A stretch of 64,000 nt of DNA from Ziziphus jujuba (GCF_031755915.1 NC_083382.1:14831501-14895500); one strand, 5' to 3'. Positions 35,275-48,731 are shown, numbered from the stretch's first letter. The notes: generated by a model from the letters alone, not told the origin. Program-made: numbers and translations.

Positions 35275-36815
35275 TTACAAAGCCATAACTTTTTAACCGT
35301 AGCTCCTTTCTAAGAGTGCAACTAGTATATGAACTCTTATCAAAGAGCACTATACAATGGTATGTAAGTCAAAACCATATCTTATATAATAAAAATTCAA
35401 CTCCAATACCTATGCTAGTCAAATGATCAAACTTCGTCAAAAGCAAAAAATTTAAGTACAATTTTGCTATGGGATTTAACATTAACAATCTAACATAAAT
35501 GATCAACATGATAATATGATAAAGGTTTTTTAGCTGTTTCTAATCACAATATTTCCAACAACATGTTGATTATGGAACATTTTTATCAACATTAGCCGAA
35601 TGATTAAAATTTTTAATTAGTTATGATAATCATTATTATTAATAAATAGAGAAATAAGATATACATAAAATAGCATAATGAATTTTGCTTCAAATAGATA
35701 TTGAACTTTTCATAACATACAAAATTATCAAATAAACGAAATTGAAATTTAAGTAAAACGGATTTATAAACTATCAAAAGAAAAAGGTATAATGTTAATT
35801 GTAAGCTATTCTCTAGTTTATAATAATTGTTGTTGTTGTTTTTACCAAAATTATTAAAGGAGAGTGTTCATTAAAAAATCATGTGAAAGGAAAACCTAAA
35901 ACATAATAGAGAAAATATATATAACATCGAAGTTGAAGAATAATATAGGAAAAAAATTAGATTTATTTGAACGATTAAAGGGGAAAACTGGAATTGCAAA
36001 AGAATGGGCTAACAAAGGTTTGGGACTTTATTAATTTTTCTAAGTTTGGGACATGTATTATTTTTTAGGTTTTGAAATTTTATCATCAATGGATCAATTA
36101 CTTCCTTTACTCATTAAATGGCACTTTCTTGCATGTTAAATATTACTTGCATCGGGTCATATATCTAATATATTTATATATATATATATATATATATACA
36201 TACATATAATGAGGTTAAATTCAAATTTTTAATATCAGAATTTTTTTGTTTTCTGTTTTTTTAGTTCTTAGATCACACCAAAAGTTAATTTTTAAAATTA
36301 CATTTATTAATTAGCATATTTTAACAAGGTTCACTTTTTTTTTCTAAATAAGATTTTGGTATATTATAAAGTCATATTTGACCACTTATTGAATTTTAAA
36401 TCCTAGCCTTTGATGAGATCAAAGGGTTAATAAAAGAAAATATTGATGTTAAAACCATGAGGCCATCCTTTTTCAGCCTTCAAATCGCTTTGAAAGTTAA
36501 GATTTAAAATTATATTTATTAATCACCATTGCAAAAGTTTGTTTCCATCAATAATTGAATGGAGTTTTTCCATATTTCAACCAGAGAATCTAACATAGAC
36601 ATTAGTGTTAAGATTTTGACTAAAAAATTAAACATTCTATGCCTTCGAAGAGTGTTTTATCGTGTTAGGTCACTGACATATTGAAAGGATTTTCCTGTTG
36701 AACCCCTTTATGTCTGTATGAATTTTTGTCACATGGAATCTCCATAGCCAACTTTCCATTTTTTATTATGAAATCATAGAGTGGCTTTGGCACTACTCTT
36801 ATTTCACATGATCTA
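35275..36815. repeat. Unknown 1.5-kb unit, copy 1
   Basis: This block is repeated, in the same orientation, at 38846-38944 plus 45843-47128, where Copia-2 splits it. Similarity by eye is about 90 percent. Copy 1 keeps about 200 bp (35420-35620) missing from copy 2 and lacks a roughly 110-bp stretch present in copy 2 (46275-46383). It begins directly after the CACTA-like terminus. In both copies a plus-strand frame encodes KNNIGKKLDLFERLKGKTGI and a minus-strand frame encodes [20 protein letters not shown] recognise neither peptide. It is probably a piece of an unclassified transposon or an old segmental duplication. Confidence 0.75.
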
Positions 36816-37299
36816 AGAATGTTTATTTTCATAACCTTGAAGCTGTGACATATATCCAACTTTTTGCAAATCTACATTCAAAAAGTCATTATTGAAGTCA
36901 AGCTGTTTAATTGACCAATGTAAAAAGATAGCTAGACTCAAGACTAACATGATGGCTGCTAATCTAATCACTAGACTAAAAGTCTAATTGAAATCGAAAC
37001 TTGGCTTTTGATGAAAGCCCTTGGCAACCAAATGTGCCTCCTAATGTTGGATAGATCTATTAACATTCTGTTTCCCTCGAAAGACCCATTTATGACCCAC
37101 ATTATTCATATTGAATTATAGGGGACCAAAGACTAGGTACCATTCTTTTGAAAAGCTTCATACTCAAATCCTAGCTGCGTTCCTCTTTTAATCTTGTAAA
37201 GTAGTTGAAATAGACACAGGTAAAGCGATAATAGAAGAAGTTGACATATAAACTTGCTAAACTGAAAAACATTTAGGTTTAATAATTCCATTCTTAGAC
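36816..37299. other. Unassigned DNA between repeat unit copy 1 and the Copia integrase relic
   Basis: No coding signal was confirmed. The adjoining relic may extend into this stretch, since short Copia-like frames appear on the minus strand, but none is long enough to call. Confidence 0.35.
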
Positions 37300-38560
37300 C
37301 ATGTTTGCATAGTATGAACATAAGTATTTTTTTACAGATTTGATCTAACTATATTCATGTTGTTGCTGATCAGTTGTTGAGGTTAAAACATGAGTAGATG
37401 AAATAGGTAATTCAACATAGAGATGAATTCCAGAATCTTGATCAACAACTAAAATAGAATCATCTTGAGCAGAAATAGAGCTATTGGAACAGGATGCTGA
37501 AGTATCAAAGGAAGAATTTTGAGAATTTGTAGACTTTGAAATAGGAAAGGGAAGATTAACATCACCAATAGTAGAAATCTAATGATGGTCTAAGTTAGGA
37601 AGTTGTGAAGCTTCATGAGACATATGAGAGCGGTAAGTTGGCTTTAAGAGTAAAATAGGAGCAACTCAGTAATTCAGAGAATTTTCAAAAATTTTTGAAA
37701 TGATAAATCCAAAACCTGTTTGAAAAGGAAATTCATCTTCATTAAAGATGACACTTCAAAAAAGATAAACTCTTTTGGACTTGTCTAAGCACTTGCAGCT
37801 TTTTGACTGTCATTATAGCCAATGAAAAACGTTTGACTTTATGAAACTAAAAGTTATGATTATTATAAGGTTTGAGAAAAGGAAAAGAAGAGCAGCCAAA
37901 AACCTTGAGAAAATCATAATTAAGAATTTTATGAAACAACATTTGGTAAGGACTTTTGTGCTCCAATAGTGAAGATGGTAACTTGCTACTCACATAGACA
38001 GCAGAATTGAAGGATTCCCACTAGTAAACTAGTGGCATAGAAGCTTGTGACAATAAACATAACCCCGATTCAACAATATGGCGATGTTTCATTTCAACCT
38101 CTCCATTTTGTTGATGAGTATGAGGACATGAATGCTTAAAAGATACCAAGAGAGTTTGGATAAGGCGGAAAAACTTTATACTCACCACCCTAATAAAAAA
38201 ATAAGTACTTCAGTTTGGTAGAGAACATCCTTTCAACCATGACATAAAAAGATTTAAAAACAGATAGAGCTTCTAACTTTACTTTTAGTGGAAAAATCCA
38301 AGTATAGTGTAAGAAAAATCATCAACAAAATGAATGTAATAACAAAATCCTTCTTTAGACATAGTAGGTGCAGGTACCCAAATGTCAATATACATTAATT
38401 CTAAAGGAACTGAAGCTTTAGATTTAGTCAAAGGAACAATGCACATATGTCATTCGCCATATTGACGAGCATCACAGAAAGTTGAATTGTTATTAATTGA
38501 TAAACTTGGTTTATACATAGAAACAAATTTCTTGATCACCAAAGAAGAAGCATGACCAAG
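37300..38560 (-). pseudogene. Copia integrase relic, different family from Copia-1/2
   Basis: Minus-strand frames read VDDFSYYTWIFPLK (about 38290-38330), the start of the integrase core, then CPHTHQQNGEVEMKHRHI (about 38080-38135), the core motif equivalent to Q.NG..E.K.R, then SKLPSSLLEHKSPYQMLF and LKVFGCSSFPFLKPY (about 37860-37990), the integrase C-terminal region. Several stops and frame changes separate them. The sequence to about 37400 fits the region between integrase and reverse transcriptase. No LTRs were found. Confidence 0.7.
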
Positions 38561-38643
38561 TTTAGGGTGGGTTTCGTGATGGTGTAGGCAGTGAGAAAGA
38601 AAACCGGTCGGAGATGGGGTGATTTGGCCAGAAAATTAGTTGT

Positions 38644-38677
<34 letters not shown>

Positions 38678-38712
38678 TTCCCCTACCATTTGTCTCCCTC
38701 TCTCTCTCTTAA
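38644..38712. repeat. Poly-C and (CT)n microsatellite
   Basis: A C-run of about 11 bases is followed by about 11 CT units, then a short interruption and a second (CT)n run to 38710. Confidence 0.85.
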
Positions 38713-38944
38713 AGTTGACAGGACCACCATCCAGATGCTGATGCATGGCATGTATTAGTAGATATTTTGAACTTTTCATCCATTCTCACGATCTCCTTCT
38801 ATAAATTACTCGGAGAAACCTAACCAGAAAATAAATTATAAATTTTACAGAGCTATAACTTACTAATATTACCTCCTTTTAAGCATGCTACCAATCTACG
38901 GACACGTACTGACAAGCACTGCACAATAGTACACAAGTCAAAGC

Positions 38945-39493
38945 TGTCAAAAATATTACGAGAATATATGTAAATACATGTGGATATACAAATGTAAATA
39001 AAATATTCACAATTAAGCAAAAAAAAAATTAAAAAAAATTGAACCTGTATGTCTTTAGTTGTTGCTCTGTTTTTGATAAAATTAGTCTGAGGCCTGTGTG
39101 GTACCACAATGTCCTTAAAACTATTCATGTCCCACCGGTGAGGGTGTTTTCCAACGGTAGTCTTCTAGGATGCAACGGATTCGAAAGCCTCTAGAAACAG
39201 CATCACCAAACCTTTCCCTCGAACTTTCAGAGTACCTTCACTTTTCCACTCTATTATGCAATATGCAACAAAATATTCTCTTTTTTACTTTTCACTATTT
39301 TCCCTAAAAAACAATGTGAGTGCGAGAGATCGTGATTGAAAAGATTCAAAAAACTAAAAAACCTTTTTTCCCTTCTTTCCTCTTTTCAAAAGACCCAAAA
39401 CGAGAAAAATTTAAAACTCATTTAAAACCATTAAAGGCCCAATTAAAGCCCACAAATCATTCACACTAAATTCAAATGTTCAAAAACGTTATA
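38945..39493 (-). repeat. 3' LTR of Copia-2
   Basis: About 549 bp. On the minus strand it starts TATAACG (TG mutated to TA) after the polypurine tract and ends TTTTTGACA. It aligns over its full length with 45290-45837 and partly with the Copia-1 LTR. Confidence 0.92.
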
Positions 39494-40119
39494 ATCCCCT
39501 ACATGAATGATTTGACTACTATGGACCATGCAAGACTCTGATGGTAAACCTCTGCAGTTGGAACCTACATAGGATAGGTAGACTCTTTGAACCTTTCCTT
39601 ATGAGACTATATCCTCTTTACTGACTAATAGTAGATGTGATATCTTTGAACCATTTTGTCATTTGTGTAAACAACAACATAGTTCACACATATTCTTTCC
39701 CAGTACATTTCAGTTCTCACTGTTGTGTTCATTTTGGCCTTGAACACCTGCCTGGTTTTACAAAAGTTTCTAAAGAATTGAGTCCTCAACAATTCTCCTT
39801 TGAAGCGGCCACTCTTTTCTCTCACATAGATGATTCCTTTTTCCAATATAATCAGCATCACTATGCATAGATTACTAAACACACACTTATAGGAATCATT
39901 AAAAGCATACTTTATGCTGAACTTCTTTCTATCACTATTTCATCATAGAAATAGGTAGAGGATTAACCCCCATAGTGATCCATACCAGTCTTTATAATTG
40001 TGTTATCCCATTGAACCTAGATCTTGGGATCTTCAGTCAATTAGGTTGGGTTTCTATTATATCGACTTTACTCACGAGTTTTAATCCCATTCCCCTTAAT
40101 GATTTTCTAAACTAATTCT

Positions 40120-43100
40120 CTATTTAACCCTTTGATTAGCGGATCCACAATGTTATCTTTCGACTATAGATAGTCTATCAAGATAACTCCAGTTGAAATT
40201 AATTGTCTAATGGAATTGTGTCTATGACGAATGTGTCTAGACTTTCCATTATACAACACATTATATGCCCTGCCAATGGCATATTAACTATCACAATGTA
40301 TGCTTATTGCTGGCACAGGTTTAGGTCACCTTGGAATGTCTTCTAAGAATTGGCATAGCTATTCTACCTCTTCACCATATTTATCTACTGCAATGAACTC
40401 AGATTATATCATGGATCGAGCTATCACTATTTGTTTTGAGGACTTCCATGTTACGGCTACGTCTGCTAATGTAAATCACATAGCCACTAGTGGATTTTGA
40501 ATCCTTGATATTCGATATCTAATTAGCATCACTGTATCCTTCTAATACAGCAGGATATCTCATATAGTGCAGTTCATATTCACGAGTATATCATAAGTAC
40601 CTCAGTATTCTCACGATTCCTTTCTAATGATCATCATTTGGATTACTCGTGTATCTACTCAGTCTACTTATAGTATAGGCTAAGTCTGCTCTTGTACAAT
40701 TCTTTAAGTACATCAGACTTCCAATCACCCTTTCGTACTCCACTTGAGATACACTCTCTCCTTTATTCTTAGATAAGTGTAAATTCACATCTGTGGGTGT
40801 TCTGTCTATACTAGTATTATCTTTATTAAAATTAGTCAGTATTTTATCTACATAATGCATTTGACTAAGAATGATTTCATTCGAAGTCCTCATGATTTTC
40901 ATTCCTAAAATCACATCTGCAAGCCCCATATCTTTCATATCAAATCTAGATTTTAACATGGCTTTTGTAATTCGAACCATATTATCGTCAATACCTACTA
41001 TGAGTATGTCATCTACATACAAACAAAGAATGACATATCCATTCTTAATATCTTTTACATAGATACACTTGTCACACTCGTTTATTTTAAACTCATCACT
41101 TAACATGGCATTATCAAATTTTTGATGCCATTGCTTCGAAGCTTGTTTCAGTCCATACAAGGACTTTACCAACCTACATACTTTCTTTTCTTGTCCTGGA
41201 GTGGAGAAACCGTCAGATTGCTCCATGTAGATCTCTATTAAAAAAGACTGTTTTCACATCCATTTGATGTACCTTAAGATCCTACAATGCAGTGATCGCT
41301 AGTACCATCCTTATGGAATTTATTCTCGTCATCCAAGAATAAATATCAAAATAATCAAAGCTTTCTTATTGCTTATATCATTTAATTACAAGCCTTGCCT
41401 TGTATTTATCTATAGTTCCATCTTCTTTCATCTTCCTTTTAAAAGTTCATTTGTAAACCAAATATTTACAACTTGGAGAAAAATCTACCAACTCCCAAGT
41501 GTGATTCTATAAGATAGAATCTATCTTACTTTTCATAGCTTCTTTCCATAAATTCCCTTCAGGAGAATTTATAGCCTCTTGGAAGCTTTGAGGTTCACTT
41601 TCTAACATATACGTAAGAAAATCCAGACCATAGGATTTTTTTAGTTCTTACTCTCTTGCTATGTCTAAGCTCAACTTTAGTCTCAACATCAGTTTTTTGT
41701 TCTCGATCACTATCATGATTATCTTCATCGATAGTATCATAAGTTCGTTTAGACAAACTCGGTTTTCTTCCACTTTATACGGAAAAAATATGTTTGAAAA
41801 ATGACGTATTTCTCGATTCCATTATCGTATTCTTGTGTATATTAGGAATTTCTGACTTATATATGAGAAACCGATATGCATTAATATTTTGTGCATATCC
41901 TATGAAAATTCAATCAACGGTTTTAGGACCTATCTTCACTTTCTTTAGAGTTGATTCCACAACGTTGGCTAAACACCCCCACACTCATAAGTAATTATAG
42001 GGAGGTTGTCTTCCTTTCCATAACTCATAGGTGTTTTTACTTGGTCCTTCCGGGGCACCTTATTTAAAAGGTCGTTTGCCGATAAAACGGCTTTCCCCTA
42101 TAAGTTCTGAGGTACTTTAGAACTTTCAGCATTTCCTTCAAAGTTCTATTTTTTCGTTCAGCCACACCATTTGATTGTGGCGAATATGGTGGAGTAACTT
42201 CATGTATTATGCCATGTTGAGCACAATACTCTTCAAATGGAGTCACATACTCCCCACCACGATCACTTCTGATCACTTTAAATTTTCTGTTGAGTTGATT
42301 CTCAGCTTCCGTTTTATAGAGAATAAATTTCTCTATAGCTTCATCCTCTTAAGCAAGTACACATAGCAATATTTCGTGCTATCATCAATAAAGGTGATAA
42401 AATACTTATTATCACCTCTCGTCGGTGCATATTTCAAATCGCATACCTCATTATGTATTAAATCTAAAGGTTCATTATTTCTTTCAATTGTTTGATATGA
42501 TAACCTCGTTAATTTTGCCTCTACACAAGTTTCACATTTATGTTTGGAATCAATCTCAAACGTGGTAATATGATTCAAGTTAATTAACCTCCGCAGAGAA
42601 TTATAATTAACATGGCCTAGTCTACCATGCCACAAAATGGAACTTAAGCAAGTAAATAGAAGAAGTATTAGCTTTATTATTAATATTCTTTGGCTTTACA
42701 GTTATTACATTCAATTTAAACATTCCATTGACTGCATAGCCCTTACACACAAACATCCCGAACTTGGACAAAATCACCTTATCTGACTCAAACACTAAGC
42801 GAAAACCATGTTTGCTTAGCAACCATCCAGACACAAAATTTTTACGAATGTCTGAAACATACAATACATTATTCAGAGTCAGATCCTTCCCAAAGGTTAA
42901 CTTTAGGACAATCTTGTCCTCCCCTTGGATTTCTGAAGTGGCAGAGTTAACCATGAATAAATTCACCCCATTTTCCTTTGGTTCAAAGGAGGTGAACATG
43001 CTCTTATCTGCACTGACGTGGTGGGTTACACCTGTATCTATCCACCACTCTCTTGGATTAGAACCCACTAAGTTCACCTTAGATACAACAGCGCTTAAGT

Positions 43101-43957
43101 CAATCTCATCAACCTTTCTTGTGATGTGCTCGATCATCTATGTTTCTTTGTTCCTCTTTCTCTTCGGCAGTCTATAATTCGCCACTCTATGACCCATCCT
43201 ATCACAATTGAAATATTTTCCTTGGAAATTGGCCTTCTTGGAGATGCCTCTTTTAGGCCACAATTAGAACTTTTTCCAAATTTCTTCTTATTCTTGGAGC
43301 TACTTCCATACTCCACAACATTGGCCTTCATAAATCTTCTGTCAGACCTTCTATTTCATCTTCAATTCGAAGCTTTTCAACAAAAGCTTCCATATTCATT
43401 TCTTTTTTCTTGTGCTTTAGGTAATTCCTGAAGTTTCCCCAACTAGGAGGTAGCTTATCTATCATAGTAGCAACTTGAAAGGCTTTATTGATGAACATCC
43501 CTTTAGCAAGAAGTTCTTGGATGAGCACTTGCAGCTCATGTACTTGACTTATCAATGGTTTGGTATCCACTATCATGTAGTCTAAGAATCGGCCTACAAC
43601 AAACTTTTCGAATCCAGCATTCTCAGTCTTGTACTTCCGGTCCAAAGTTTCTCATAGCACTTTTGCTGATTTCATGCCACAGTACACTCCATATAGGGCA
43701 TCAGATAACCCTTTCAAGATATAATTCCGACATAAATAATCAAAATTCTTCCACGCATCCACTGCCATCAGTGGTGCATCTTCAGTCAAAAACCTCGCAA
43801 GGTCCAACGTAGTCAAGTAAAACATCTTTTATTGCCACCTCTTAAAATTAGCCTCATCGAACTTCTCAGATCTCTTTGCATGACTTGTAGGAGGAGGCAC
43901 TTGAAACATAGGTGTCTGAGTGGGCACTTGTGCAGCAGGCACATCTCCACTTGCCAT
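40120..43957 (-). pseudogene. Copia-2 gag-pol polyprotein, multiply disrupted
   Basis: Gag starts at the ATG at 43957 (MASGDVPAAQVPTQTP) and has a TGA at 43652-43654 in place of the Trp in KVLWETLDRKY. The zinc knuckle (about 43190-43250) reads FNCDRMGHRVANYR, missing its first and last cysteines. Protease reads WWIDTGVTHHVSADKSM (about 43050). Pre-integrase reads WHGRLGHVNYNSL (about 42600), and integrase includes DRGGEYVTPFEEYC and NGVAERKNRTL (about 42150-42260). Reverse transcriptase keeps LYGLKQASKQWHQKF and LCLYVDDILIVG (about 41000). RNase H (about 40120-40510) is frameshifted. The stops and frame changes mean it cannot make a whole polyprotein. Confidence 0.92.
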
Positions 43958-45289
43958 TTCTATAAAATCACAAAAATAGAAATTAATTAGTTGTTATTTT
44001 TTGCCTCAATAAACTAATTAAAACCAATTTCCAATAGGAAAACACATAACAATGTGATTTTTAAGTGTTTCTATATACACCATAAAATTTCTGTATATAC
44101 CCACCAAAATTACTGTATACACTCAAAAATTACTTTATACATCCACCAGGACTGACATCATTGTCACGTGTCAATGTTGCTTATGTGGAAATGTTGCTGA
44201 TGTGGCATCCTACCACATCATCACTTGCTAACGTGGCTCTGCCATGTCATCAGTATGCTGATGTGGCACAGTGGCCACATCATTACAGGCTTTGATGTGG
44301 CACCAATGAGTCGACTGTGTTGCGCCATGTGGCATATTTAGGATCCAACATGTGGCGCGTTCTCTGACGGATACGTGTAGTGCCCCCGAGGCAACACGTT
44401 TCACCTGTAGCAGGTTGACACATGGTGTTTCCTCAGTTCAACATGTGGCTTGTGCCCAAGACCGAAACATGTCACTTGTCACAGGTCAACACGTGTCCCT
44501 CTTGAGCACTCAACACATGGCACATTGGCCGGTCGACACATGGCCTCGCCACCGTGCTCCATGTTGCCCGTCTCGCCATGTAGCGCTCTCTCATCTCGAC
44601 ATATGATGAGCCCAGAATCAGTTGGGTTGGTTTTCTCATGGGCCTGGGTTTAAATAGGGCCTGGATCTTGGGTTGAACAGTAGCATGTTCTAACCATGAG
44701 CTAGTCTTTGAAACTAGACTAGGTCCATTAGAATTTAAAATTCAGGCCCACCAACCCAAAATCTTACCCATACCCATTTAGTCGACCCGTTAACCCAATT
44801 TTGACTCATTTTCAACCTCCAACCGGGTTTTCTAGATCTTTTTCACTGGTAAACGGGTTTTCCGACCTGGTTCAAATTTTAAAGCCATTTTCACACTATC
44901 CTGGCGCCGGAAAATTGTTGGAAAGCCACCAAAAAGTTTAGAAATTCATGGGCAGATTAGTTTTTGGAAAAATTTGATTTAACAAAAGAAATATACATGC
45001 CTAGAAATTGATTAGAGACCCACAGGAAAAAAATAAAAAAATCATCTTTCAAACCGATGGAAACAAAAATAAAAACATGGGCAAGTAATTTTTTTTTTAA
45101 TTGAAAAACAGGTTTTGATAAACAAAATAAGCACTTGCCTAAACAAAAACTTATTGATGGGTATGGAAGAAAATTTTTTTTTTTTTTCCTTCAACCGAAA
45201 CACAACCATAAAGCAAATATTCACAGATCAAATAAATCAACATTTTAACATCCACATATATCTACATACATGGGCTATAGTCTTAAGAT
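43958..45289. other. Copia-2 leader between 5' LTR and gag
   Basis: This 1.3-kb leader is untranslated. Part of it (44150-44600) is unusually GC-rich for the window and contains a diffuse array of ACATGTGGC and CACATGGC words (for example 44350, 44420, 44445, 44515, 44538), which gives plus-strand ORFs (44352-44653) that I regard as fortuitous. Confidence 0.6.
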
Positions 45290-45837
45290 TGTTAAAAATA
45301 TTATGAGAATATATGTAAATACATGTGTATCTATAAATGTAAATAAAATATTCACAATTGAGCAAAAATAAATTAAATAAATTTGAACCTATATGTCCTT
45401 AGTAGTTGATCTGCTTTTGATGAAACTAGTCTGAGATCTGTGTGGTACCACAGTATCCTTAAGACTATTTCCGTCCCACCAATGCGAGTATTTTCCAACG
45501 GTTGTCTCTTAGGATATAATGGATTCGAAAGCTTCTAGATACAGCACATCAAAGCTTTCCCTCGAACTTTTAGAGTACCTTCGCTTTTCCACTCTATTAT
45601 GCAATATACAACAAAATATTCTCTTTTTACTTTTTTACTATTTTTCCCAGAAAACAATGTGATTGTGAGAGATTATGATTGAAGAGATTCCAAAAACTAG
45701 AAAACTATTTTTTCCCTTCTTTCCTTTTTTCAAAAGACCCAAAATGGAAAAACTTTAAAACTCATTTAAAACCATTAAAGGCCCAATTAAAGCCCATAAA
45801 TCATTCACACTAAATTCAAACATTCAAAAATGTTACA
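45290..45837 (-). repeat. 5' LTR of Copia-2
   Basis: About 548 bp, minus-strand start TGTAACATTTTTG and end TATTTTTAACA, so it keeps both canonical TG and CA ends. It would hold the element promoter. Confidence 0.92.
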
Positions 45838-47679
45838 AAAGCTATATCTTATATAAATAAAAAGTCTACTTCGATACCCATGCTGGTCAAATAGATAATC
45901 ATCATTATTAATAAATAGAGAAATAAGATATACATAAAATAGCATAATGAATCTTTCTTCAAATAGATATTGAAATTTTCATAATTTGCAAAATTATTAA
46001 ATAAAGAAAATTAAAGTTTAAGTAAAACGGATTTATAAACTATCACTAAAAAGGTATAATGTTAATTGTAAGTTATTCTCTTGTTTATTATAATTGTCGT
46101 TGCTGTTTTTACCAAAATTATTAAAGGAAAGTGTTCATTAAAAAATCATGTGAAAGGAAAATCTAGTAATATAATAGAGAAAATATATATAACAGCAAAG
46201 TTAAAGAATAATATAGGAAAAAAATTAGATTTATTTGAACGATTAAAGGGGAAAACTGGAATTGCAAAAGAATGGATGATAAATGCCCGTGGTAGCAACC
46301 TTATTTCGCATGGCAATAACCTCTACAGATATAATATTAATTAGACATTACTCAAACTAAAGGTTACTGTATACAGTGTAATTAATCCTTAATTTTTCTA
46401 AGTTTGGGACATGTATTCTTTTTTAGGTTTTGAACTTCTATCATCAGTGGATCAATTACTTCCCTTACTCATTAAATGGCACTTTCTTTCACGTTAAATA
46501 TTACTTGCTTCGGGTCATATATCTAATATATATATGCATGTAATCAGGTTCAATTCAAATTTTTAATATCAGAATTTTTTTTTTTTTTTGGATCACACCA
46601 AAAGTTAATTTTTAAAATTACATTTATCAATTAGAGGATTTTAATGGGGTTCACTCTTCCTAAATAATGTTTTAATATATCACTATAGTCATATTTGACT
46701 ACTTATTAAATTTTAAACCCTAGCTTTTGATGTGGTTAATGAAGGAAGATATTGATGTTAAAACCATGAGGTCATCCTTTTTCAGCCCTTAAATCGCTTT
46801 GAAAGTTGAGATGTTAAATTACATTTATTAATCACCATTGCAAAAGTCTGTTTTCATCAAGAATTAAGTGGAGTTTTTCCATATTTCGACCAGAGAACCT
46901 AACAGAGACATTAATGTCAATATTTTAACTAAAAAATTAAACATTCTATGCCCTCGAAGAGTACTTTATCTTGTTAGGTCATTGACATATTGCAAGGACT
47001 TTCCTATCACCCTTTGTGTATGTATGAATTTTTGACCACATGGAATCTCCATAGCCAACTTTCCATTTTTAATTATGAAATCATAGAGTGGCTTTGACAC
47101 TACTCTTATTTTACATGATCTAGGAATTTCCATAATGTTGGCTTGATTCAGTTTTAGCAACGGATCCTAACGTGATAAGGGTTTGTTTTCTTAGTTAAGG
47201 TTTTAATATGCCACTAAATTTATATTTAATCACTTTTTGAATTTTAAATGCTAGTCTTTGATATAATTCAAGGGTTAATAAAGGAAGCCCTATGATGTGA
47301 ATTTGACTTTATGTGTATATATATATATATTATTTGCTCCAACCTTCAGAACTTTAAATGCAATGGAAAAAAAATCAACCATACTAAAATATAATGTGAA
47401 GGCATGTATGAGATTCCAGCTCTATCTTTTGAACTAGCTATGTTTATTTTCTTTCTTTATTTATTTTTAAATAAATCCTGGCTTTTCTGTTTCTCTCTAC
47501 TTCCAATATAAATAATAAACAAGAAATTAATCACCGGGCATATTTAAGTGTAAACAAATTTTTTTATAGTTAATATTTTGAGGAAATTGTTTCATAACAA
47601 AGGCCAATTAATAGTAATACATTCCCACAAAAACAACTAGGATATGCCATAAGTTTTATGTTTTTCGCTGAAGATTGCC

Positions 47680-47939
47680 TCATATTGTAATGGAGGCTTC
47701 ATTATTTCCTTTCTTTCTGAAAAGATAATGAGCAACCATCCACTCTTCTCCATTGTTGAATTTAAAGAATTCAATAAAAAATATGAAGAATGATCTCCAA
47801 TAGACAGTCCACTTCATAGCTGAATCCTTGCCATAAGTTGACTCCATAATTGGTTTTATAGAAGACCAATTTTGATCCATTCTTTTGAGCCACTCTTCAC
47901 TGAAATGAAAGAACCAAAAAGTAGTTTTACAAATTAACA

Positions 47940-47994
<55 letters not shown>

Positions 47995-48695
47995 TTTTTA
48001 TTAATTGGTAAAAACTTTTTTATCTAATGTTGAAAACAAAAATTTCAAAAAAAAAAAATGGCACCTTGATTAATAATTTAAAACGAAAAAGCCAAAAGGT
48101 GAAGTAAACAATCCTTGGCATCATAATTTAGATGAGAATATATACTAATCTTGACATATCAAAATTATATTTGTATATATTACCTATACATGAACAAATT
48201 GCATGCTATCAACTAAACGATATAAACAAAATTTTGTCAGATGATTCGATAATCAAGACAATAAAGATGCATGATTTTTTCCATATCACTGTCAATTTGT
48301 CAGCATAAATTATATTTTGAAATTTTAAACAAATCAACTACATATTAAAGCAGCAACAATACAAAATGATGCTGTAATTTGCAACCTGGCAACAACTAGT
48401 ATTTCTAATTAAACTTTGCTTCACCAACCAATTTTTCTCAAATAGCTCACCAACCTATAAGCATGTAAACACACCTTCTACAATCCCTCAAAATTAATGG
48501 ACCCTTGTGTAGTTTTCTAGGACACCTAACACATGTCCACACACTTATCACAATACTCACACACATTTGACTCATGACACAATATGCATATATACTAGAT
48601 ACGTGTCACATACTTGTCACAAAATTCTCATATATTTGACACATGTGCAACATTTGTCATAATTCAATAATAATTATAATAAAAGAATATATTTT

Positions 48696-48731
<36 letters not shown>

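Larger units (their letters stand above)
38945..45837 (-). mobile_element. Full-length Ty1/Copia retrotransposon, inactive (Copia-2), with target-site duplication
   Basis: The element is 6.9 kb. Its LTRs lie at 45290-45837 (5') and 38945-39493 (3'). The 5' flank AAAGC at 45838-45842 and the 3' flank AAAGC at 38940-38944 form a perfect 5-bp target-site duplication. Gag, protease, integrase, reverse transcriptase and RNase H occur in Copia order on the minus strand. The LTR sequences differ at many sites, so the insertion is not recent. A methionine-tRNA primer-binding site was not recognised next to the 5' LTR. The polypurine tract is GTAGGGGA (minus strand) just before the 3' LTR. It inserted into copy 2 of the unknown 1.5-kb unit. 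Confidence 0.95.
38846..47128. repeat. Unknown 1.5-kb unit, copy 2, interrupted by Copia-2
   Basis: The left piece (38846-38944) aligns with 35278-35383 (TTTTACAGAGCTATAACTTA against TTTACAAAGCCATAACTTTT, then CACTGCACAATAGTACACAAG against CACTATACAATGGTATGTAAG). The right piece (45843-47128) continues with TATATCTTATATAAATAAAA against CATATCTTATATAATAAAAA. The pieces join exactly across the AAAGC target site of Copia-2, so copy 1 shows the pre-insertion arrangement. The ORF at 46081-46344 lies in this copy and is interrupted in copy 1. Confidence 0.78.

Noticed and set aside
39625..39882. ORFs of 77-85 codons on both strands
   Set aside because: They are in the untranslated region between RNase H and the 3' LTR of Copia-2; the same region in Copia-1 is not open.
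44352..44653. Two overlapping plus-strand ORFs rich in His, Thr and Ser
   Set aside because: They lie in the Copia-2 leader and come from repeated ACATGTGG-type words, not from a gene.
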